DNA from: Pardosa pseudoannulata
Taxonomy: Eukaryota > Arthropoda > Arachnida > Araneae > Lycosidae
NCBI GenBank assembly: GCA_032207245.1
Contig: CM063510.1
Location: 48,221,625-48,285,624 of the forward strand
Reading direction: 5' to 3'
Length of the DNA stretch: 64,000 nucleotides
Position 1 is the stretch's first letter. Every line of letters begins with the position of its first letter. The notes under the pieces were generated by a model. It saw nothing but the letters and a program-made list of their open reading frames with translations, did not search any database and was not told the origin of the DNA. This document shows, one piece after another, positions 21,641 to 34,354 of this stretch. The position numbers were made by a program, and so were the translations under genes.

Positions 21641-23590
21641 AATAGTAGCAAAAAATTGATAATTTTAAATGTTATGTTTATTTAGCAAGCCACATTTCTA
21701 TTATATTTTATTGATGAATTAATTAGTTAACATTTAATTTATTAGTATTTTTTGGAAGTACTAAATACAAATTTGTAAAAAGGAAAAAAGTTAATTTAGT
21801 TATAATTAATATAACGATATTAAAAATACTTAACAAATTAGTCATTTTTAAAATATATTTTTTTTATTTCTCTATTGTAAAATTTCAACTTTTAGGCTTC
21901 TAAATCTTTTTTGTTTTGTCTCTACGGCATTTTAAAGAAAAGTTACAGCTGTTTAAACATCAGTGACAGCTGTCAAAACAAAACGGAAGTAGCGACTTCG
22001 GAACCGGAAGTTGTGAATTTTTTAAAAGCATTTTTTGGACAAAACTTTTTAAATTTTCATGAAGATTAGTTTAAACATTTTTCTAGTATTTTTAATAATT
22101 AGCAACTTGGCAATTAGAAAGTTTTGAAGCAAGAAAATGTGGGGAATTTTAAACATGTATTTTAATTTTTTAATAGTTAAAGTTGCTTTCATAAACTTCA
22201 AATGCGTTTTTCTCAGAACGGTATTTTTAATAAAATGTTGAAACTTGAAATGTGATTTCTCAAAAAGTTCTTAAAATATTTTGTTGAAATTATTATGAAT
22301 GCTTTTGATAGTATTTACTAGTAAATGACCTAAAAGCTTTAAATTTGGATAATTTTTAATGATGTTACACTCATAGTTAGATATAAAGGTAATGAAAATT
22401 CGTTAAAAATTCAATGTGTATGATTTTGAAGGACCAAAATTTTTTACCAAATGTAAATTAAGCAAAGATATTAGGTAATTCACTAGTCCAGTGTATAAGA
22501 AATGTGTTGCAGAAAAAAATATTCGGAATAATTTAATTTATTAAAAATTAGACCATTTGAAAAAATTTCAAATTATTGTATATAAAAAAATTAAATATTG
22601 CTGTAACTGATCAAGTTGAAATCTGAAATCGATATTGTGCGTTTGTACTTTAATTATAAATTTATATTCACCGTACTATTTATTAAAAAAAATCATAAAT
22701 GACTTTTTGAAATGTATGCATTGTTCAAATTCATCATAGTATTTTTCTATACTTAAAGATTGTATTACTTCTGGTTTACATGTTAAATATTAATATATTT
22801 TTATTCCCTAATACAGGTGTTAAACCTTTCAGTTACGAGATCGATGTCTTTGTCGACTGATCTACCTCGATTCGATTTAATCGAAATGTGATGAATAACC
22901 TTTAAAGAATTAGAGTAATTCATATGACCTATACAAATCATAGTTTATAGTATTCCTTTCATACATATTTTTTTAATATAAACTACTATAATAATCGATG
23001 CGTAAAATCTGGAAGCTCTTACTTTTAAATTTCACCCTTTAAATCTTTAAAAGTGTCAGATAGTCACTTTTGGTCGGAGAACTTAAATTTGGATGCCATG
23101 GGCCAGTCGCATATTGCGATGGGGTTACTTGGTCCTAGTATAGACTTTCTTACACATGGGGGATGAATAACAACCATAACTGTGATGAGGCGATTTAGAT
23201 TAGTTATATAATTGATTCATTCATACAAGAAGTAAAATGCTCGGGATCTAAATCTGACCTCATCACATCTTTGTAAAAAGATAGAGGACCATAAAATTAT
23301 ATTCTACGGATATTGTTGTTTTGTACGGTGGTCTCGAACGGGGTTCTGATCCCAGTCCCAGATTAGAATCCCGTCTCCGTACTTGACATTAAATAAGAAT
23401 GTACCTTTGTGGAGTATTTATGAGTCCCTAAGGGACAGTGCCCAATTAGAAGGGATAAGGTTTTCCACGTTGGCGGTCTCAAGGCGGGGTTTAAGCAGAC
23501 CAATTAGATTCTTACAACTATCCCGATTGGATGATAAGAAGGAAGAGGGGACAAGGATGAAATTAATAAAATAAGAAAGATCGAAAAAAG
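21641..23590. other. Unassigned AT-rich DNA
   Basis: No gene is supported. An inverted CAGCTGT...ACAGCTGT pair lies at about 21945-21975. The 23290-23520 stretch is GC-richer and leads into the tandem repeat, but carries no motif I can name. Confidence 0.4.
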
Positions 23591-23597
23591 AAAAGGT

Positions 23598-23755
23598 GAA
23601 GGTGTTCGATAGTCGAGACGAGGAGAAAGTCCGACAGAAGAGGTTGACTAGTAGAGAGTCCGACAGAAGGTGTTCGATAGTCCAGACGAAGAGAGGAGTC
23701 CGACGGAACGAGTTCGAGAGTCCAGCCAAGTCCGACAGGAAGTGTTCCTGCATCA
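23598..23755 (+). repeat. Degenerate ~35-40-bp tandem repeat, GC-rich
   Basis: Four successive units share GTTCGATAGTC, GACGA/GAG and AGTCCGACAG blocks (for example GTGTTCGATAGTC at ~23601 and ~23671). Unit lengths vary by several bases. Such arrays occur in LTRs and untranslated leaders of retroelements, but no element boundary was identified here. Confidence 0.6.
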
Positions 23756-24624
23756 AATAGCACGGCCGCACCCCAAACACTCAGGAGGAAGCCCCTGACC
23801 AGACCGACGAAAGATCCATAGATACCCATCAACCAGCAGTGTTCCGGGCACACCATTTTAACTCCCCAAAGGTACCCCCTTTTACATACATTTTGAAATT
23901 GAGATTAGGTCCTCTCTCTTATATTTACATAATTACTTAAGTATTAAAAAAATTATTGTCAGAACTAATTTAGAAGATGTTGATAAAGCATATTTTATGA
24001 AAATTAGCATCAGTTTTGTATGTACATAGATGTATATATATTATAATAAATTTATTTTTTTTATATTAAGCTAGTTTTGGATGCTGTTAATTTAGCTTTT
24101 AGTTTAGTTTCATATCTTATGTCTGTAGTTTCTCAGAACCTGTGGTTAAATTTAGTACTAAAATACTTTTACACAACGCAATCAAAATAAAATCCCACTA
24201 TACATTTGATCACAGGTTAATACTCAAAACGAGGACTACACGACAACAACAACAACTAGAATTTTTCCATATTTTTTATCAAGAGAAATTTGGTTTATGT
24301 GTTATATCTCATCTTATGTATGCCTCTTCTCATCTTTGCCAGGAAATTCAGATATTCCAAGCGACGCCGGGCTACGGTGCTAATAATACAATAAAAAATA
24401 ATTCTTTGAACCTAATTTAGGGTACTTAAACACAACTCTTTTGGGTTTGGCACCCTACTAATCACACGTTAAATTTTATCTCTATCTATAAAAATAATTA
24501 CAAAACGTTTCCCAAGATCCCTGTGTTTTCTTAAAATGACTTTTATTTAATGCATGCAGCTTACATTTTTCTAACAGACAGCTATACTTATCTGAAAATA
24601 CTTAATCAAGAGGGATTCCTTTTC
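23756..24624. other. Unassigned DNA
   Basis: No supported gene, although a 92-codon frame exists at 24142-24420. No recognised domain on either strand. Confidence 0.4.
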
Positions 24625-25264
24625 CGTATAAGATATTAATGTTGCGGGTTACCGTTAAGTGGCAGTTCTTGAGTTCTACTCAGACAACACAGTTACCTTG
24701 AGAAACGAATCTAATTTAGAACTTTGATGAAAATGTGGAAACGATAATTCTGATGACACATCATACAAAAAAACGTATATAATTTAATAGGCGTACAAAA
24801 AAGTCCTGTGGTGAAATAAAATTTTCCAATATCATAAGCACATTTAATGTGTGGGGAGGTGTTGGTCTGACACTCCCACGAAACTGTGCAGCAGGTAATA
24901 AAAATTCAGAGCTTAAAACGAACAAGCATTTTATTACAAAAAAACGTATAAGATATTAATGTTGCGGGTTACCGTTAAGTGGCAGTTCTTGAGTTCTACT
25001 CAGACAACACAGTTACCTTGAGAAACGAATCTAATTTAGAACTTTGATGAAAATGTGGAAACGATAATTCTGATGACACATCATACAAAAAAACGTATAT
25101 AATTTAATAGGCGTACAAAAAAGTCCTGTGGTGAAATAAAATTTTCCAATATCATAAGCACATTTAATGTGTGGGGAGGTGTTGGTCTGATACTCCCACG
25201 AAACTGTGCAGCAGGTAATAAAAATTCAGAGTTTAAAACGAACAAGCATTTTATTACAAAAAAA
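24625..25264. repeat. 320-bp tandem duplication
   Basis: Two direct units with a period of exactly 320 (24625 onward and 24945 onward), with only a few mismatches (for example C/T at 24871 and 25191). The second unit covers the end of the Gypsy 3' LTR plus 15 flanking bases; the first repeats that whole LTR-end and flank junction. Confidence 0.9.
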
Positions 25265-25470
25265 AAAAAAAAAAAAAACGATCAAACTTTAACACATCTC
25301 GTTATATACACAATGCATTAGACTGCAAGAGAATAAAATGAATTCTTCTGTCGCCGTTGCCACAACATTTATTCTACAAAAGATAAATGAATAATTAACG
25401 AGAACAGTTTGCATAAAAAACTTGAAATTAGGATTAAAGTTAATCGGAGTGCATCTTTGTCGGCACCACA
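24959..25470 (-). repeat. Putative Gypsy 3' LTR
   Basis: On minus a purine-rich GAGGGGGAATAC precedes TGTGGTGCCG at 25470. The LTR would end CCCGCAACA at 24959 (TGT...ACA ends). An AATAAA-like signal lies inside it, beside a long A tract (25258-25279 on plus). No second LTR is available for comparison, so the boundaries are inferred. Confidence 0.55.
25258..25279 (+). repeat. Poly(A) tract
   Basis: A run of about 22 A at the edge of the 320-bp duplication, within the putative LTR. Confidence 0.9.
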
Positions 25471-25501
25471 GTATTCCCCCTCGCAGTTAGAAAGTCCGGA
25501 T

Positions 25502-28169
25502 TCAGGGAACGAAACGAACGACTGGCTTGGAACGCCTGCCATAGCGAGTCCGAGTCACGACATCCGGGCAGTTACTAAGGGCAGTCTTGTACTTGGTTTG
25601 GTCCGAAGAAAAAGTCACTGGATCGAGGTAGGCCGGCTTGAGTCTATCCACTGAAACCATGGTCTCCTTCCCGTCCATCAAAATCTTGAAAACTTTATCA
25701 GTCCTGGAAATAACTTTAAAAGGTCCAGTATATGGTTGCTCTAAAGATTTGCGCAGTTTGTCTACTCTAAGGAAGACGTAACTGGAAGAGAAAAGATCTT
25801 TATTCACGAATGTAGCCGGAGTAGGTCGCAAAGATCTGATATGGAGACGTAGCTGCTGCAAGAAAAATGGCACTGATGGAGAAGGTTTGGAATCAATAAA
25901 AAACTCTCCAGGCAGTTTTAAGGGCGCTCCATAAACTATCTCCGCCGGTGATGTTCCTAAGTCTTCTTTCACACTCGAACGGATGCCTAACAGTACTATA
26001 AGCAGTGCGACAAACCAAGATTCCTAACTGTGGTCCCTAAGTCCGGTTTTAAGCTGACGATGGAAGCGCTCGATCACACCATTACTCTGGGGATGATATG
26101 ATGTAGTCCTTGTCTGACTAGAACCTAAAAATTTTACAAGAGATGTGAACAGATTACTTTGGAAATTAGTTCCACGATCAGTCGTAATAACTTCGGGAGC
26201 GCCAAATCTGGCTACCCACCCATACACAAACGCTCGTGTAATCACATCTGATGACTGGTTTTCGTTGGGAACAGCTTCGGCCCATCGAGAAAAACGATCG
26301 ATACATGTTAGAAAATAAGTCATCCCTTTGATTTCCTTAAAAGGGCCAACAATGTCAATGTGTACATGCGAGAAACGTGCATTGGACAATGGAAAAGTGC
26401 CAAAGGAAGACTTGGTATGTCTAAAAACTTTAGATTTCTGACAATCTAAACATCTTTTGCACCACAAAGTGCAATCTTTTCTTAGAGACTTCCAAACATA
26501 TCTCTGAGCAATAAGTTTGTGAGTAGCTTTAACTCCTGGGTGCGATAAATTGTGCAGTTTGTCGAAAATTTGTCTCCGAAATTTGGTAGTGATGTAGGGT
26601 CGTACCCGACCAGTAGACACATCACAATAGACAGGTCTATTAGATTGCGCAATAAACATCGGCCTGAGATCTAGACCAGTGTCAGAACGCATAAGCGATT
26701 GCAATTCCTTATCCAAGAGTTGATCAGAAGCAAGCGATTCATAATTAAAAGAAACTGGTTCATCTACTTCTGAAATACGGGAGAAAGTGTCCGCAACCAC
26801 GTTCTGACAACCAGGGACATATTTAAAATCAGTCGTAAACTGACTAATATAGTCGAGATGTCTAACTTACCGAGAAGAGTATCATTCTTTTGGAAAAATG
26901 CATATGTAAGAGGCTTGTGGTCTGTGACAATAGTAAGAGATCGACCTTCTACCATATGTTGGAAATGTTTCACTGCCGAATATGCAGCCAACAATTCACG
27001 ATCAAATGTACTATAATTCTTTTCCGGTGTCGTAAGTTTCCTAGAAAAGAATCCTAAAGGTTCTACTTCTTTGTCTACGTACTGGTTAAGAACCGCACCG
27101 ATAGCTATATCTGAAGCATCGACTGCTAAAGAAAGACATGCATTAGGTGCAGGAAAGGACAATGCAGTAGCACTGCCAAATAATTCCTTGCATTGCTCAA
27201 ATGCAGACTTAGCTTGATCAGTCCAAATAATTGGGGATTTGTCATTTTTACCTTTACCTTTTATGAAATCATACAAACACGCCTGAACTTCTGCGGCACC
27301 CTTTAAAAATAGGTGGTAGAAGTTCAAAGTAGTGAGAAATCTGCGCAAATCCTGCGTAGTGTTTGGCAGAGGAAAGTTTTTGATCACCTGAACTTTCTCT
27401 GGAATCGGCGAAAGTCCGCTTGCGCTTATTTGAAATCCTAGAAACTGGATGACTGTTTCACCAAAAATACATTTTTGAGGGTTTATAACCAATCCATGCG
27501 CACTCAAACGACGAAAAACAAGTTCTAAGTCTTGTATATGACTCTCTACATCATTTGAAGCAATGAGTAAATCGTCAACGTATGCATAACAACAGTTCAA
27601 GTCACGTATGATGCTATCAATGAATCTTTGCATAGTCTGACTTGCATTTCGAAGACCAAAAGTCATGTATACATACTCAAAAAGGCCTATTGGGGTTATA
27701 ACAGCTGTTTTTTGTATATCTTTGTGCTCTACGGGGATCTGGTGGTAAGCCTTTACCAAATCGATCTTTGAAAAAATCGTTCTACCTCGTAACCCATTTA
27801 CAAACTCGTGAATGCGTGGGAGAGGGTAGCGATCAGGTATAGTAACCGCATTCAACCGCCGAAAATCGCCACAAATTCGCCACGACCCGTCTTTTTCTGT
27901 ACGAAATGAATGGGACTTGACCATGGACTTTTTGACGGCCGAATAATTCCCTGCGACATCAAAGTTTTAAATTCACTTTTCAAGAAATTAAGTTTTTCGG
28001 GGTTTAATCTCCTAGCCTTTGCGAAAACTGGAACACCTTTAGTATCAATAGAATGGGTTATAGTACTAGATTTGGGTTCAACATTTAAATTGTTCGTAAA
28101 TAACTGAGGAAATTTGGAAAGGATTTTATGAAATGGCGTTGATCCTGAAATAGGCGTCAAATGTTTCAC
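25502..28169 (-). pseudogene. Gypsy pol (RT, RNase H, integrase), frameshifted
   Basis: Segments: 28169-27852 (RT N-terminus, with GIIRPSKSPWSSPIHFVQKK); 27924-26764 (RT body with YAYVDDLLIAS, then RNase H with LAVDASDIAIGAVLNQ and TDHKPLTYAF); 26800-26024 (integrase HHCC finger H..H..C..C and the DDE core, with HIDIVGPF and TTDRGTNFQSN); and 25972-25502 (integrase C-terminus, ending in GPFKVISR and VSVDRLKPAYL). Frames change near 27890, 26780 and 26000. The catalytic residues are intact. No protease or gag is present before the gap. Confidence 0.9.
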
Positions 28170-28170
28170 T

Positions 28171-28270
28171 NNNNNNNNNNNNNNNNNNNNNNNNNNNNNN
28201 NNNNNNNNNNNNNNNNNNNNNNNNNNNNNNNNNNNNNNNNNNNNNNNNNNNNNNNNNNNNNNNNNNNNNN
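28171..28270. other. Assembly gap (100 N)
   Basis: Exactly 100 N; interrupts the Gypsy element. Confidence 0.99.
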
Positions 28271-28311
28271 TGCATGGAAAAGTTAGATATTCAATTTTTT
28301 CCTTTTTGACT
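28271..28311 (+). repeat. 41-bp block start identical to 11030-11070
   Basis: See 11030-11070. The identity begins at the first base after the gap. Confidence 0.95.
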
Positions 28312-29353
28312 CCAAATAAAAAGTTTAAAAAAAAACTTTAAAACTGTTTAACTATTTATTTATTACATCATTTTAGTGATAATTATACATTGTTTTCCCA
28401 ATATAGTTTTTAAAATATTTAAATACTTACCCTACTGTATAGAGGTATGGTATTGCAGCTGAACCATTTCTCCCCAAAGAATGTAAATTTTTCCCTAAAT
28501 TCCATATTTACAATTTCCAGAGAAAATACATGTAAACTAATTTCTTAAAATCTCAAAGAATTTTTAATCTTGTACTTTAAATGATTAAAAGGATCTGTGT
28601 ACTGTTCGAGTGACAACAGATTAATATTAAAAATGTTTTTATAAATAAAACTTATTATTTATAAAATAAATCACTCATTTTAAAATATTTTTAAAAAAAC
28701 TTAAGAGAAATATGAAAAATGTTACTTTAATAATTTAATAAAAAGTTTTTTAAAAAAATTATATGCATTTATAGGCCAAATCCCCATTGTAGCTTAAGAA
28801 AAAGAGAGAATCCTTGGCTTATACATAAAAATATATAGTAATTGATTTTTTAGTTCAAATTTTATGGTATTAAGATGTTTAAAAGATATGTGATAACTCA
28901 AAAACAGCACTATTTACTAATTATGACAGTATATAGCTGTACATTTGGCCCCTGTATTGTAATTTCTACAATTAAAGCAATGAAATATGAAATGGAATCA
29001 GTTTAATAATTAAAAAATCTCATAGGTGACAATCATGACAAATCTGCAAGCCACTACAAAGTGATATACATAAAACAACTATTTCTTGGTCTGAATTTTC
29101 TTATTTAGTTAAAAAAATTACTAAAAAATTCATAAGCAAAAAAAATATTCTTGATTTTTACATACGTAAACTTTATATCTTTTTAATTATAAGGTTACAA
29201 TAATTTAATTGATGAAAAAAAAGACCTTCAAATTAATTGGTGGGATTAAATTCTACAATTTACATTATATCAAGCTAAAATTTCAATATGCCTTGATTTT
29301 TTTTATAAAAATTTTCAGATTTTCATTTATATGTATATTATGACATATGTATG

Positions 29354-29401
<48 letters not shown>

Positions 29402-29983
29402 CAAACAATTTTCAGTCATGTGTATGTATATATGTATGTATATATACACATACACACGCAGAAAAATATTTAAAAACCATTAGTATTTGATACTGATAAA
29501 TCAATATAATTAACATTATATATAAAATTGAAAGATTAAAAAATTTAATCCCAGTAAATCTAAAACTTAACATCTGGAAATGAAAATAAATCTTATTACT
29601 ATCATAAAGTTATTGAATTTTAAAATAAAATTAATGGTAATAGTTTTCACAGAACAAATTATGAAAAATCTTCATTTTGAAATTTAGATTTTTAAAAAAA
29701 CCTTTCAATCTTTGTACTAAACTTTGTAAATAACAGAAGCAGGCCTTCAAAAATGTATAGAGCACATGAAATAGTAATGTTATAATCATCATAATCTCAG
29801 TTATTATTTATTAAACATGGGACAGATCAGCTCTAGAATCAGCATTTGAACATTTCATTAAAATATAATAATTTAACAATTCAGTTAGGAAATTGTATAA
29901 AAATGTTGTCTTGTGTTAAAAATAGGTGTACTATATATGCCTTTATAGAACTAGATCAACAGCTACATTAGCTTGTTAAAGAT
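28312..29983. other. Region 3' of AK2
   Basis: AT-rich, no coding sequence. It holds the AK2 3' UTR (end unknown) and a GT/AT microsatellite at about 29364-29401. Confidence 0.6.
29807..29812 (-). terminator. Candidate AK2 polyadenylation signal
   Basis: AATAAA on minus, about 170 bases past the stop codon. In DNA this AT-rich the hexamer is frequent, so this is only a candidate. Confidence 0.3.
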
Positions 29984-30208
29984 TCATCCATAAAATAGAA
30001 CTTTATCTTTTGACTTAGCATTAAGGAATGTCCTTTTAATATTTTCAAACACTTTGTCGGCATTCAAAGAAGCATCTATACAAGTGTGAATTCCCCTTTT
30101 TTGATAGTAATCCACAAGCGGCTGAGTTTGTTGATGGTATACTTGCAGCCTTTTGTGCAAAGCTTCTGCAGTATCGTCTGAACGGCGTATTAAAGGTTCA
30201 CCAGTAAC
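29984..30208 (-). CDS. AK2: AK2 coding exon 5 with stop
   Basis: 225 bases, residues 176-249 and TGA; begins after TTTCAG with [12 protein letters not shown] and ends KDKVLFYG. Confidence 0.95.
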   Translation of the reverse strand, partial: VTGEPLIRRSDDTAEALHKRLQVYHQQTQPLVDYYQKRGIHTCIDASLNADKVFENIKRTFLNAKSKDKVLFYG

Positions 30209-33200
30209 CTGAAATTCATTTAATATTTTGTTAACATAAAACACTTTAACAAGATTCTTGATAGAGTTTAATTAAACGAGTATAAACTAATAAACAGCCT
30301 ATGATAGCATTATTTGGCAAATGCTTTTAAGTACAACAGGAATATCAGAAAATCTAAATAAGACTTATAACCTTAAGTCAAATGTTTTCTTGTGTTAAAC
30401 TCCCTGGAAATGCAACAGAATATTTTGAAATCAAGAACAGCATATGGCAATCAAGCCATTGTTTACATGAACTAAAGCATTGTATTCTTTTTAATCTGGC
30501 TTTGAAATGGTCAATCTTGGATTGTATTAATACCAGAGGAACTTCATAAAGTTAGTTCAGATCCTTACCTATACTAATGACATTGTCATTATTGCCATTA
30601 ATACAGGCATTTACTGCTATTGAAAAATCTACAGCAAAAATATACTTTTAATGAATGAAAAACAAAATATATGCCTACAAGTAAGAAATCAGTTAATCTA
30701 AATTTCTTCAAACTTTTTGATGGCTGCAATTACCTGGGATCAAATACAAATTTTCAAAACAAACTAGATGCCAAGATTAAATGATGTATTATTGCTGCTA
30801 ATCAGTGACTTAATGGATTAAGAAATATTATGGAATTAAAATTAATAAAAAGGAAAACTAAATGTATACTACATAAAACCATTATTAGGCCTGTTCTCAT
30901 ATATAGTTCAGAAACCTGTGCAATGGCAAAATCATATGAAAATCAACTAGCTGCTTGTGAGGGAAAGGTTTTAAGGAAGATTTTGGGTGCAGTGAACATC
31001 AAAGATACATGGAGGCACAGATAAGAATGAATTGTATAAGTTCTATAGAGATACACATATTATCAACTGCATTAAGGTAAATCGCATTAAATTTGCTAGG
31101 CATACCTGTATCCTCTTTAATATCCAGTCTCCAATTACAAATCAATTGGTATCTGAATTAGAGAATAAAGGCAGGTCTAGATTAAAGTGTATTAAAATTG
31201 CAATTAAAATAAGTCAATTCTTAAAGCTTGGTAGTTCAAAAATATGCCTAGTTATAGTTGAAATATTGAACATTTAGTGAGGGTTTAAATTTTAAACTAA
31301 GAAGGCAAACAAGAATAGACTTTTAATGAAATAATTTTTTTTCAAACATAAGAACAAAAAAGTCACTACTCTCATAATTGCTTATAAGATTTAACAAAGG
31401 ATAGAAAAAAAATAATAATTTGACTGCCAGTAACCAATACAGAAAGGTCCATAAATGAAACTTGAAAATTAAAAGACTAAAAGTTTTAACATTAATTCAA
31501 AAATGAGCAAAAACATACAATAAAAGGCTAAAACATACCAAACTGTTTAATATTTTTTAAATCATCAAAAAAATTTAAAATACTTACATCATCAATCATA
31601 TTTTTTTGGGGTGGATGAAACTCTTCATGATATGATCTTCCACTAGGAGGATGAATCAGCCTTCCAGTTATTCTTCGGACAAGAATTGAATCATCAATAC
31701 CAAATTCAATGACTGAATCCAATTTAGTCTTCCTTTTTTCTAACAACTCATCCAGCTAAGTAAAATAAATCATACATTAATACAAGCAAAAATACTAACA
31801 ATAAATTAAAACAAGCAAATATAACAATAATATAAACAATAGTAAGCATATATTCATACAATTCTAATAAACAATTACGATGATAATTGCTCTAATAAAT
31901 TTAAGGGCATTTTTTGCTGTTGGCAATAAAAAATCACAAAATCAGCAAAATTTAACAGTAAAACAGAGTTATGAACAAAAAAGAAAATGTTTAACAGTGA
32001 AAAGTAAATAAAGCTTGTAAAAAGTTTGAAATAAGAAAACATAAAAATTGAAAAATAAATTTAAAATGACTCTTATCTGTGTTATAATCTCTCCAAAATA
32101 ACAGTACTATAACAGTAGCAGATCGGCTATCTTCTAATAAACACAATTCTACCTGGAAGCAATCAATGAATTGCCAAACATAGTATCTTTTTTCTTTTTA
32201 TCCTAAGCTTATACTGCTTAAATTAAGAAAAAGTCATCTTTAAATAAGGTTGCCAGAATTGAAACTTGTTGTTAGCGTCTAAGTAAAAATACCATCGGTC
32301 GCACAGTTTAGTGCCACAATATCAAACTGTACAATGTGGTAAAAATAGTAGATAAGTTAATATAAATTGTGAAATTAACTAAGATGTATAAGGTTAATTA
32401 AAATTTAAAATGGATGTTGTTTTTCCTCACAACTTTTGAAACGTGTTAAGATATGCCCTTGTATTTATCTTGATGTGAGACTGATCCTCTACCTGAGCAG
32501 TATTTAAATTGGATGCTGTAGCAAAAAAGGTTTGAGAAGTGTTGGTTTAGCATTTTAATTTAAAGCAATTTGATTTGAAAATATTTCCCTTGCTTTACCT
32601 GCTTGGCGATATTTTTGGTATCTTGGTGACATATTTGAATGTTCTGGAAATTGTTTTTTCCACCTTTGGCTTATATATGGGCTTTGAACTTTGGGTAAAT
32701 GTTTGAACGAAAATCGTACCCTCAACTTATATACAGATTGGCTTATATTCAGAAATATGCGATATATATATATTAATTTTTTTTAAGAAAAAAAAAATAT
32801 TTACATTATGTTTGTTTTAGTAAAATATGGAACAAAAATCATATTACAGTAGTTTTAGCACAAATGTGTAATTTAGTAATTACTACATATTTTCTATAAT
32901 GACTGTAGATACTTCCTAAATGTGGAGGGTATGTAATAATTGATAAGAATATTTAATAGTACTAATATAGCCCTCATTTTCTCCCAATAAATGAATTTCA
33001 TTTGCACATTATCTCAAAATAATATTTTCCCTCCTAATTATGTTTGAATATAATGTTACTGGTAATTCAAAAAATTCTTTTAGTCTGGAACCTTCTTGAT
33101 CCCTTTTCACAACATAAGAATTAAACTGGAAGCTATATTTTAAAAGTGTTCCTAAAAACTATAACTTGCAGTAAGATTTAAAGCCAAGATTGTAGTACCT

Positions 33201-34317
33201 AAAGCCCTACCTTAAACCTTAATATTACCACTGGTGGCAACATAGGGTGTGAAACAGAAAAACACACAAGAGTAAAAGTGACTCAAAACAAAAAAGGAAA
33301 ATTAAGAATTTTTGTAACCAAAAGAAGAAGTTGAAAGTTATGCACAATAATCAAAATGTGTCTAAATACATCAATTTTAAGTATCAAACATTAAAAAGTT
33401 AAAAATCACAACATTAAAAAGTTTAAACATTTTGAACTATGCATTTGTATTCACCACTATCAAATTCTATTTATTTTTTCCTTCTGTGGGAAACACACTA
33501 AAAGCAATCAAAACTGTATTTCTAAAAAGTACAAATATAATTTAGATTTTTATAAATACTTTAGTTTTTTGACACACAAAGAAAATTTGAAATTATGCAA
33601 AAGCAAATTCTAAAAAAATCACCTTTTCTGCTTGGACAACAGTCCTGGGAAAACCATCCAATAAAAATCCATTGCGACATTCTTCTTTGTCTAAATTACG
33701 ATCAATAAGATCAACTACTAAAGAATCACTCACAAGTTTGCCTTCATCCATAACTTTCTTTAATGCTTTACCAAGTTCAGAACCAGAAGATACTTCAGAA
33801 CGTAACATATCACCTAGAAATTGAATTTTTTAATAACAAATATATAATAAATCTAAAATTAGTTTTGAACAAAAATTATACATTTCAAACTGCTCTGGAT
33901 ACATATATATTTTTATTACAAAATATATTATGAATTTTCAAATCCTTGAATCTACAGTTGAAGAGTACATTTAATTTAAAGTAAATATGAATATAGATGA
34001 CTTCTTGGACTTTAAGGCTTTAGTATTTAAATTATATTAAATTTCAACAACATTCAATAAACATACATCTATACACTTATAATAGTCTGATATTTAAGGT
34101 TGCAGTAATTTTAAATCATTTTTTAAAAAATTACTGAATCAATTTATTTCAGATATTCCAACTGATCTGCTTTAATAGTATAAAATTATCTAAACAGCTT
34201 GTAAAGTGATTCAAATATTTTTAAAACAAATTTCAACAATTTATATACATATCTATGCCTTACTGAATCGATGCAACTAGTATCCTTCATAAAAAATACA
34301 CAGTATGGATAGTAAAT

Positions 34318-34354
<37 letters not shown>

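Larger units (their letters stand above)
24959..28170 (-). mobile_element. Ty3/Gypsy LTR retrotransposon, 5' part missing at the gap
   Basis: Minus-strand element with the pol gene at 28169-25502 and a 3' LTR at about 25470-24959. The 5' LTR, gag and protease fall in or beyond the gap at 28171. Domain order RT, RNase H, integrase is that of Ty3/Gypsy. Coding is split over four overlapping frames, so this copy is dead or carries assembly indels. Confidence 0.88.

Noticed and set aside
23300..23380. tRNA-like GGTCTCGAACGGGGTTCTGATCCC
   Set aside because: It resembles a B box, but no A box or stem pairing at tRNA spacing was found.
31528..31587. Extension of AK2 exon 4 to an in-frame stop (VSILNFF...)
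   Set aside because: It begins at a GTAAGT donor, and exon 5 joins in phase with the conserved [11 protein letters not shown].
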